Shown here piece after piece: positions 6,028 through 12,279 of a DNA stretch of 15,316 bases. Position 1 is the stretch's first letter. The number at the start of each line of letters is the position of its first letter. Source of the stretch: Gammaproteobacteria bacterium (GTDB lineage: Bacteria; Pseudomonadota; Gammaproteobacteria; SZUA-229). The stretch lies in NCBI GenBank assembly GCA_016764035.1, contig JAESSQ010000272.1, positions 1 to 15,316 of the forward strand. The letters are read 5' to 3'. A program made the translations under genes and the position numbers. The notes under the pieces are model-generated. The model saw only the letters and a program-made list of their open reading frames with translations, was not told where the DNA came from and searched no databases.

Positions 6028-6201
6028 GGTTTTAACCTGGGGTTTGTAATAAGTGGTACGCTTAAAATTAAGGATGATAATAAAGGAGCTGACGAGGGAG
6101 ATACGATTTTTGGAATTAGTGAAGTCGTTCTTGTTATTTTTAATACAGAAAAATTGAAAATATTTCCCGTTGATGAACATACTGCAAACACTATCAAGTA
6201 A
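6028..6201 (+). pseudogene. Possible 3' remnant of an unrecognised gene
   Basis: The frame is open from just after a TAA at 6025-6027 to the TAA at 6199-6201, without ATG, GTG or TTG. It reads like genuine protein: GTLKIKDDNKGADEGDT followed by a hydrophobic strand and KLKIFPVDEH near the end. It could be the 3' end of a gene whose front was lost when the ampD copy arrived, or a small gene using a rare CTG at 6037. It ends 14 bases before rep. I do not recognise the family. Confidence 0.35.
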
Positions 6202-6215
6202 AATGCGCCGCCTCT

Positions 6216-8246
6216 ATGACGTATTCCAAAAAGCAACCATCAGGTAAGTCGGGTTTAAATCCTCAGCAACGCCAAGCCGCTTATACCATCGACGGACCGA
6301 TGCTGGTTCTGGCAGGTGCGGGCAGTGGTAAAACTCGCGTGATCACTGAAAAAATTGCTTATTTGATTGGTGAGTGTGGTATTTCACCGTCACGTATCGC
6401 AGCACTGACATTCACCAATAAGTCAGCGCAGGAAATGAAAAGTCGGGTGAAGAAATTGCTGGGCGGTAAAGCTGGTCGAGGTTTGCGTGTATCCACCTTC
6501 CATCGTTTAGCCTTAAGCATCTTGCAGAAAGAGTATGCTGCATTGGATTACAAAGCAGGATTTTCTGTGTTTGCCTCAGCGGACTGTATAACGGTCTTGT
6601 CAGAGTTGTTAAAAGTGACCGGTGAGCGTGGTCTGGACGCTGCCGAATCCGCACATTGGCAAATATCACAATGGAAAAATGACGGCCTTATGCCAGAGCA
6701 GGCGTTGCTGGCAGCAGAAGATGACAGGCAACATACTATTGCTCAATTATACGGAAAGTATCAGCGACAACTGCATGCCTATAATGCTTTTGATTTGGAT
6801 GATCTGATCTTACAGACGGCCTACCTGTTTAAGACGCATAGCGATATATTACAAAACTGGCAAAATAAAATTCATTATTTACTGGTTGATGAATATCAGG
6901 ATACTAACGCCACGCAATATGAACTGGTTAAAATGCTGGCAGATAAACGCCAATGTTTAACCGCAGTAGGTGATGATGATCAGTCTATCTATGCCTGGCG
7001 TGGTGCAAAACCAGAAAATCTGGAGCAACTGGCAAAAGACTTTCCTTCGTTAAAAGTAATAAAACTTGAACAAAATTATCGTTCAACACGGCGTATCTTA
7101 AAATTAGCTAACGAGTTAATAAAAAATAACCCACACGTCTATGAGAAAAAACTGTGGAGCGACCTCGGCATGGGCGATGAAGTTCGCCTGATTCAATGCA
7201 ACAGCGAAGAAGATGAAGGTGAACGCGTTTGCATGGAGTTGCAATCGCATAAAATTCAAAAACTGACCCGATATAAAGACTATGCGATTTTATATCGAGG
7301 TAATTTTCAGGCGCGTGTATTTGAAACGTATCTACGAGGCATGCACATTCCTTATGTGGTCAGTGGTGGCATTTCTTTTTTTGAGCGCGCAGAAATAAAA
7401 GATATTGTCGCCTATTTAAGATTACTGGTGAACCCAGATGATGACGCCGCATTTTTGCGTGTCATCAATACGCCACGTCGAAGTATCGGTGCGGCAACGT
7501 TGGAAAAATTGGGTAAATATGCCACGCAAAGAGATGTGAGTATGTTAACCGCGTGCAGTGAAGCTGGTCTGGAAACTAAGATATCTCAAAGCGCGTATAA
7601 AAATCTATCTATATTTACCAACTGGCTGTTGCGACTGGCGCACCGTGCAGAAGATGAACCGGCTACCGAAATAATGCAGCAGTTACTCGATGATGTTTAT
7701 TATGAAAGTTGGTTGCGTGATCAGAGTAAAGATATTGAAACTGCCGAAAGACGTTGGAAAAATGTTATCGAATTAATGAACTGGTTAGCACGTCTACAGA
7801 AAAAAAATTCGGACGCCAATGTGGCCGAATTAATGGCACAGTTATCATTGATGGATATTTTGCAGCGAAATCAGGATGAGACCGAGCTGGATGCAGTACA
7901 GTTAATGACGTTACATGCTGCTAAGGGCTTAGAGTTTCCGCATGTGTTTTTAGTAGGGTTTGAAGAAGAGCTTATTCCGCACGCCACAAGCATTCAAGAA
8001 GATAACATCGAAGAAGAGCGACGGCTGGCTTATGTTGGTATTACCCGCGCAGAAAAAAGCTTAACCATGACTATGGCGAGAACAAGAAAACGTTATGGTG
8101 AGAAAATACTCTGTGAGCCGAGTCGTTTTCTGGATGAGCTGCCTGAAGATGAAATTGAGTGGCTAGGTGGTAAAGCTTCAAAACAAAAATCGACACAGAG
8201 CAAAGCTAAGTCACACCTTGATGGATTGAAGGCATTGTTAGAGTAA
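6216..8246 (+). CDS. rep: ATP-dependent DNA helicase Rep
   Basis: The 676-residue product is a superfamily 1A 3'-to-5' helicase, close to E. coli Rep (673 residues) along its whole length. Visible motifs: Q motif (NPQQ at 15-18), Walker A (AGAGSGKT at 33-40), TFTNKSAQEM, Walker B (DEYQD at 225-229), GDDDQSIYAWRG at 252-263, QNYRST near 286-291, VQLMTLHAAKGLEFP and ERRLAYVGITRAEK near the C-terminus. SISFFERAEIKD-like and NPDDDAAFLR segments favour Rep over UvrD. Rep moves replication forks through protein-bound DNA and helps restart. The ATG adds about 12 residues ahead of the family start and no Shine-Dalgarno is visible, but no other start precedes the Q motif. It appears to be transcribed alone. 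Confidence 0.95.
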   Translation: MTYSKKQPSGKSGLNPQQRQAAYTIDGPMLVLAGAGSGKTRVITEKIAYLIGECGISPSRIAALTFTNKSAQEMKSRVKKLLGGKAGRGLRVSTFHRLALSILQKEYAALDYKAGFSVFASADCITVLSELLKVTGERGLDAAESAHWQISQWKNDGLMPEQALLAAEDDRQHTIAQLYGKYQRQLHAYNAFDLDDLILQTAYLFKTHSDILQNWQNKIHYLLVDEYQDTNATQYELVKMLADKRQCLTAVGDDDQSIYAWRGAKPENLEQLAKDFPSLKVIKLEQNYRSTRRILKLANELIKNNPHVYEKKLWSDLGMGDEVRLIQCNSEEDEGERVCMELQSHKIQKLTRYKDYAILYRGNFQARVFETYLRGMHIPYVVSGGISFFERAEIKDIVAYLRLLVNPDDDAAFLRVINTPRRSIGAATLEKLGKYATQRDVSMLTACSEAGLETKISQSAYKNLSIFTNWLLRLAHRAEDEPATEIMQQLLDDVYYESWLRDQSKDIETAERRWKNVIELMNWLARLQKKNSDANVAELMAQLSLMDILQRNQDETELDAVQLMTLHAAKGLEFPHVFLVGFEEELIPHATSIQEDNIEEERRLAYVGITRAEKSLTMTMARTRKRYGEKILCEPSRFLDELPEDEIEWLGGKASKQKSTQSKAKSHLDGLKALLE

Positions 8247-8388
8247 CGTCAGAATTTATGCTAATTAAGCAGAATTGCCTTAAATGATAATAAGCCTTGC
8301 TGGCTAGTCTTAGTCGTTTATATGGTTCATAATGCACCGGTAAAGTAGCTATGGTTATAGATTTATTAATAACGTCCTTCTTTGAAAA

Positions 8389-8400
8389 ATGTCATGACAT
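8389..8400. promoter_or_regulatory. 12-base palindrome upstream of the OmpA-family gene
   Basis: ATGTCATGACAT is a perfect palindrome about 60 bases before the ATG at 8461. Its place fits an operator or activator site but the binding protein is unknown. The rest of the 214-base gap after rep shows only poor -35/-10 candidates (for example TTGAAA 17 bases before TTTATG, overlapping the palindrome) and no gene. Confidence 0.3.
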
Positions 8401-8460
8401 ACTGTTTATGCAGTGTTCGATTGATTTTAATATCCCATTGATTATTTAAAAGGTATTTAC

Positions 8461-9078
8461 ATGAAAATAAAAACATTAACAGCACTAATTCTATGTGCAG
8501 CAACGACACAAGTTTTGGCGCACCCTAGTCCATACTGGTCAGACAGTGAGGGCTCAATTATTCGTGATGGAGCAGGCTTATGTTTACGTACAGTCTATTG
8601 GACTGAAAAAGAGTCTCTTGATAGTTGCGAAGGTCGTACAGCTAAAATCGCTGTCAAGCCCGCTGTTGCCGAGAAAAAAGTCGTGGCTCCTGCTGAAGCG
8701 AAAGCGGCAACGCCTCAACTTACTAAGCTGAGTCTGGCTTCGGGCGCAACTTTTGCGTTAGGTGGCAGTACATTAAGTGCAGAAGGAAAAGCAGCTGTAG
8801 TTGAATTGATGAATCAGTTTAAAGGTGAAACAGTAGACACTGTGGTAATAGAAGGATACACCGATGATCGAGGTGCTGCATCGTTTAATCAGCAACTTTC
8901 TGAAAAACGTGCCGAAGCGGTAAAAGCAGAACTGGTCGCGAATGGTGCAAATCCGGATAAAATAACGACAATTGGTTATGGTGAAAGTAATCCTGTTGCA
9001 GATAACGCTACTCGTGAAGGCCGTGCGAAAAATCGTCGTGTGGAAATTACGGTAGATGGCGCCCAACGCCAGCTATAA
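8461..9078 (+). CDS. OmpA-family protein with C-terminal peptidoglycan-binding domain
   Basis: The 205-residue product has a signal peptide (cleavage probably after Ala20, QVLA-HPSPYW). A short N-terminal module follows with two cysteines (Cys41, Cys56) that could form a disulfide, then a Lys/Ala/Pro linker at about 61-86 and an OmpA-like domain from about 88. That domain contains GYTDDRG at 132-138, LSEKRAEAVKAEL, IGYGESNPVADN and NRRVEI at 191-196; the Asp and Arg of these motifs normally bind diaminopimelate in peptidoglycan. No transmembrane beta-barrel and no lipobox is present, so it is probably periplasmic and cell-wall-associated. AAAAGG about eight bases before the ATG is a fair Shine-Dalgarno. 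It is followed by its own terminator. Confidence 0.92.
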   Translation: MKIKTLTALILCAATTQVLAHPSPYWSDSEGSIIRDGAGLCLRTVYWTEKESLDSCEGRTAKIAVKPAVAEKKVVAPAEAKAATPQLTKLSLASGATFALGGSTLSAEGKAAVVELMNQFKGETVDTVVIEGYTDDRGAASFNQQLSEKRAEAVKAELVANGANPDKITTIGYGESNPVADNATREGRAKNRRVEITVDGAQRQL

Positions 9079-9117
9079 GTTTTAATATTTTCAGCTCTCA
9101 AATAAGTTGATATTCTG

Positions 9118-9150
9118 AAAAAGCCAGTTGTATGTTACAGCTGGCTTTTT
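9118..9150. terminator. Bidirectional terminator between OmpA-family and EAL genes
   Basis: AAAAAGCCAG and CTGGCTTTTT form a 10-base stem that continues through a T-G pair and TGTA/TACA to a 3-base loop. The flanking A-tract and T-tract allow use in both directions. It lies 40 bases after the OmpA-family stop and 40 bases before the end of the convergent EAL gene. Confidence 0.93.
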
Positions 9151-9189
9151 AATGTTTGAAAATCGTATTTTATATACTATAAATATTTG

Positions 9190-10020
9190 TTACATTTTCA
9201 TCTGTCGCGTTGAAATTGAATAAGGGTCAAGTGGTTTACACATATAATACCCTTGTAGTTGATCACAGCCTATTTTGATCATATAGTCACGTTGATAGGC
9301 ATGTTCTATACCTTCAGAAACGACCTTAATGTCCATCTCGTGAGCGAGTTTTATTAGGTGTTTGATTAGGATTGCGCTTCGACCTCCATAGCCAATCTTG
9401 TCTGTAAAGCTCTTATCAATTTTAATGTAGCTTATTGGTAGTTCACAGAGGTTGCTCAAAGGCGAAAAACTTGTACCAAAATCATCAAGACTGATGGTAG
9501 CACCACGCTCAATCATAATGTTACAGAAAGCTTTTATTTTTCTGTAATCATTAATATGCGTATGTTCTGTGATTTCGAATTCAAAATTATTCATTGATAA
9601 TCCTGACGACTCACAAATATTTATTAGTTTGCGTATATGATGCATACTTTCGCATTCCATTGGCGATATATTTACGGCTATTTTAATATTCTTGTCGATA
9701 TTTTTGTGAAACCATATTAGGTCGCTACAGCATTTTTTGAATACACTTTGGTCAAGGGTATAGATAAGACCATGTTTAATCGCAACATTTAAAAATGATT
9801 CAGGTTGGAGTGTGCTCGACGCGTTGTTTGGCCAACGAACCAGGGCTTCTAATGTGTATGAGCATCCATCGAGTACGTCGTATCTGGGTTGATATTGAAC
9901 AGAGAGCAGATTTTTTTTGATAGCGTTGCGTAAAGCCAGGATAAAAATATTGTTTTGATTTTCTAAAGTGGGATTAGAGTGATAGTGCGTTTCAGGTTTA
10001 ATACCATTTGGCTTTTGCAT
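9190..10020 (-). CDS. Stand-alone EAL-domain protein, probable c-di-GMP phosphodiesterase
   Basis: The 276-residue product is almost entirely one EAL domain (from about residue 25), with no sensor, GGDEF or membrane part. The catalytic and metal-binding set looks complete: Glu58 in EALVRW, Asn117 in NIS, Glu149 in FEFEITE, Asp179-Asp180 in DDFGTSFS, Lys200 in IKID, Glu236 in SEGIE and Gln256 in QGYY. It should hydrolyse c-di-GMP to pGpG in the cytosol. The start at 10020 has AGGA at good spacing. The upstream DNA is a broken DUF6502-type gene, so its promoter lies in or beyond that wreck. A divergent paralogue with degenerate motifs lies at 11054-11905; both share an unusual CES triplet after the NxS motif. 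Confidence 0.92.
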   Translation of the reverse strand: MQKPNGIKPETHYHSNPTLENQNNIFILALRNAIKKNLLSVQYQPRYDVLDGCSYTLEALVRWPNNASSTLQPESFLNVAIKHGLIYTLDQSVFKKCCSDLIWFHKNIDKNIKIAVNISPMECESMHHIRKLINICESSGLSMNNFEFEITEHTHINDYRKIKAFCNIMIERGATISLDDFGTSFSPLSNLCELPISYIKIDKSFTDKIGYGGRSAILIKHLIKLAHEMDIKVVSEGIEHAYQRDYMIKIGCDQLQGYYMCKPLDPYSISTRQMKM

Positions 10021-10082
10021 ATTTATTCCTGTTTTAGTAGGTTTTTGAGTTGATGAAAATAACGCACATCCGCCTGTTTATG

Positions 10083-10662
10083 TTATGTCTTACTTATAAT
10101 AATAAGTTCGTTTGTGTCTGCACCTAATATACGTATGATTTCAATTGAATCATTACCTGGTACGTAAGCATGTTTTATCAGTTGTATTTTACTATCTTTA
10201 AGCCGTACACAATCGGTAGCTATTAAAAGGTCTAGCATTGCTTTCGTCGTTATATCACCACTGTATTTTTTACTAATGCTGAAAAAGAGTTCCGGTCATT
10301 TGCTGCTGGTAATTTAGTAATAGGTAATGATTTTGTGTTACCGGAGGCATCGGTGAAGGCGTCATCGTTTAGTCAGCCGCTAATGACTCGTACCGCGCGA
10401 TTATATTTTTTCTCGATGTCCGTGTTATGTGAGTCACTAGTTCATTTAACCGTTTAACTTCTTTACGTGACAACCCCGTTTGGGCAGAAACACTGGAAAC
10501 GGTCGTTTTTTGGCAGTTTTTTTTGCCCATAGCAAATGCTTCTTTGACATAGGCTTTACGTACCAGCTCTTCGAAGCTACTACTGGCTATCCCGTTACGG
10601 ATAAGGATTCGTATCAAAGGCCGCAAAATTTTGAGGCCACTTCGTTTAAAATGTTGTTTATT
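10083..10662 (-). pseudogene. Broken DUF6502-type gene
   Basis: Three frames read successively like one DUF6502 protein. The first (to a TAA at 10369-10371) has LRPLIRILIRNG, FEELVRKAYVKEAF and TVSSVSAQTGLSRKEVKRL, a helix-turn-helix-like stretch. The second, one shift later, runs FTDASGNTKSLPI to SFSALVK. The third, after a shift in a run of six A (10266-10271 on the plus strand), gives YSGDITTKAMLDLL, HAYVPGNDSIEIIRILGAD and a TAA at 10083-10085. No ATG exists in the open part upstream; a TTG at 10626 is the only start candidate. At about 185 codons it is shorter than the usual 270-300. The same frame beyond the final TAA stays protein-like for 19 codons, to 10026. The family function is unknown. 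Confidence 0.8.
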
Positions 10663-11053
10663 CTACTGCTCATAGTTGGGATTATATTCCCATTTGTTAA
10701 GAAATCAAGTATTATTTGCTATAAATATATGACGTGCGACCAGAATTTTTACAGCCAGGAAGATCACAGTTCGTTTCAGGTGGCGGTTATAGTGGAATTT
10801 TTGTGGATTATATTGCGAATTGGCGAACATCGAACTTTATTAATTTTGCTTTTATTTCGATATCAAAACCTTTCCGGTGCAGAATTTGAAGTAATTCCAT
10901 TGGTAGAGCAGAATGATTATTATGCGCAGGCGCAGGTGTTGCCTGGATTTTTGCTACCAATTTATAAGTTAATGTGTCGAGCATAGTTAGTCTGACTCAC
11001 AGAAATATGTATTTTTAAGTGCTATTATATAAAGTATATAACACGGGTTACTT
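10663..11053. other. About 390 bases without a convincing gene
   Basis: Several frames are open here and none is clearly real. On the minus strand an ATG at 10984 gives a 58-codon frame ending at 10808-10810. On the plus strand a frame through about 10740-10890 (with SGGGYSGIFVDYIANW) could join, by one frameshift, a second frame ending at 10984-10986 (with AEFEVIPLVEQNDYYAQ). The two strands cannot both be coding in this way, and I recognise neither. The last 40 bases are AT-rich (TATATAAAGTATATA) and may hold the promoter of the EAL gene at 11054. Confidence 0.4.
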
Positions 11054-11905
11054 ATGAAAAATGATATCTTTTCTAAGAATGGACGCACCGAATTAGCAAG
11101 GAAACAGAGTTCTGTAGAACAGCATGATAAGTTTGTTTCAAACTTAAGACATGCGATTTGCAATGAAGAGCTACGTCTGCATTATCAACCGCGTTTTGAT
11201 GCGGTATCAGCCAGGGCCAATGTTTTAGAGTCGTTAGTTCGATGGCGTCGTCCTGGCATCGGTTTGTTTTATCCTGAAGTTTTTATTTCCTCCGCTGAAG
11301 ATCATGGGTTAATATTTTCCCTGGATCTCTGGGTTTTTGAACGTTCCTGTATTGATTTGAAACACATGCAGGGTGCAATTAACCCTAACCTAAAAATTGC
11401 CGTTAATGTTTCGGCGCTCTCTTGTGAAAGTATTTACTATACGCAGAAAGTTATTGAAATCAGTGAAAAACATGGCGTGCTGTTATCTGATTTCGAATTT
11501 GAGATAACGGAGACGACGCATATGCGAGATATTCGCAAAGTGCTTGTTTTTTGCGAGACATTAAAGAATTATGGCGTTGAATTCAGTATGGATAATGTTG
11601 GCAGTGGGCAGTCGCCATTGACAGCTTTGAGTATGTTGCCAATTAGCACAGTCACCATCGATCAGAGCTTTGTACACGGTATTGGAAATTCTAAGCGATG
11701 TGAAATCATCATATGTTCACTTATTAATATGGTAAGAGAGCTTGGTATGCAAGCGATTGCCAAGGGTATCGAGAACAGTGAGCAATACTGGTTTATGCGC
11801 GAAGCAGGTTGTAATCAGCAGCAGGGTTTTTTACTTGGGCGGCCAGTGAGTGTTGGCAAGATAAAGCCGCAGTTGTTGACGGAGCCAACAGTCGATAGTT
11901 GGTAA
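11054..11905 (+). CDS. Degenerate EAL-domain protein, probably not catalytic
   Basis: The 283-residue product aligns along its length with the EAL protein at 9190-10020 but has lost key residues. EAL is ESL (Glu59 kept), Asn118 and Glu150 are kept, DDFG is DNVG (second Asp replaced by Asn181), the lysine of the KID motif is Thr201, and the glutamate of SEGIE is Lys237; Gln257 of QGF remains. In known EAL enzymes the second Asp, the Lys and that Glu are needed for metal binding and hydrolysis. The protein therefore probably binds c-di-GMP or a protein partner rather than cleaving it, but this is inference. The fold looks intact and the frame is unbroken, so it is not simply decaying. No sensor domain, membrane segment or good Shine-Dalgarno is visible. 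It converges with feoC. Confidence 0.9.
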   Translation: MKNDIFSKNGRTELARKQSSVEQHDKFVSNLRHAICNEELRLHYQPRFDAVSARANVLESLVRWRRPGIGLFYPEVFISSAEDHGLIFSLDLWVFERSCIDLKHMQGAINPNLKIAVNVSALSCESIYYTQKVIEISEKHGVLLSDFEFEITETTHMRDIRKVLVFCETLKNYGVEFSMDNVGSGQSPLTALSMLPISTVTIDQSFVHGIGNSKRCEIIICSLINMVRELGMQAIAKGIENSEQYWFMREAGCNQQQGFLLGRPVSVGKIKPQLLTEPTVDSW

Positions 11906-11951
11906 TTGTTCAGTTCAAAATTTATTGATTTCAGGGTGGCAAGTAAGGCTC

Positions 11952-11972
11952 ACAATTTCCTCATAAAATTGT
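11952..11972. terminator. Weak hairpin between convergent EAL and feoC genes
   Basis: ACAATTT (11952-11958) and AAATTGT (11966-11972) form a 7-base AT-rich stem with a 7-base loop. There is no T-tract on either side, so this is at most a weak terminator. It is the only inverted repeat I see in the 80-base gap. Confidence 0.25.
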
Positions 11973-11985
11973 ACTGTGTAGAGCT

Positions 11986-12261
11986 TTAACTATGCGTGCA
12001 ATTGCCAGGGGCAGGTACTTCAACCTTGAGTTTATTCGTATTTTCGCACCAGATATAGACTTCAGTTGCCGCAGGGTCACATGCCTGGCAGCTTGTACCG
12101 CAAGAAGCTGTAACATAGCTTTTTTCAACTTTACCTTTTCGAATCCAAATATCGAGCATACCGCGAGCGGCATCGGCGTCCGTGTCAAAATGCAGCGCAA
12201 TATCACTTAATGTGCATTGGTTGCGCTGTTTTAAGTAGTCACGTATGTCAGATAAAATCAT
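11986..12261 (-). CDS. feoC: FeoC-like winged-helix protein with cysteine cluster
   Basis: The 91-residue product has an N-terminal winged-helix fold (ILSDIRDYLKQRNQCTLSDIALHF, then ARGMLDIWIRKGKVEK). A cysteine group follows, Cys54, Cys58, Cys61 and Cys72 (C-x3-C-x2-C-x10-C), of the type that binds an iron-sulfur cluster in FeoC. It lies 18 bases after feoB on the same strand as the last gene of feoABC. FeoC proteins are proposed to regulate feo transcription or to protect and modulate FeoB through an oxygen-sensitive cluster. The order and spacing of cysteines varies in the family; whether this set holds a cluster is inference. No Shine-Dalgarno is seen, so it may depend on translation of feoB. 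Confidence 0.88.
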   Translation of the reverse strand: MILSDIRDYLKQRNQCTLSDIALHFDTDADAARGMLDIWIRKGKVEKSYVTASCGTSCQACDPAATEVYIWCENTNKLKVEVPAPGNCTHS

Positions 12262-12279
12262 TATATTTTTAAGGTTTAA

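Noticed and set aside
6024..6236. Minus-strand open frames upstream of rep
   Set aside because: They have no recognisable features, overlap the start of rep, and oppose the more protein-like plus-strand frame.
8773..9066. Minus-strand open frame of 97 codons
   Set aside because: It is antisense to the OmpA domain; its Phe/Ile/Cys-rich composition is typical of a shadow frame.
10480..10986. Single 168-residue plus-strand gene
   Set aside because: Its first 50 codons are antisense to the recognisable DUF6502-type remnant, and the rest has no coherent protein features; only the tail might be a remnant of something else.
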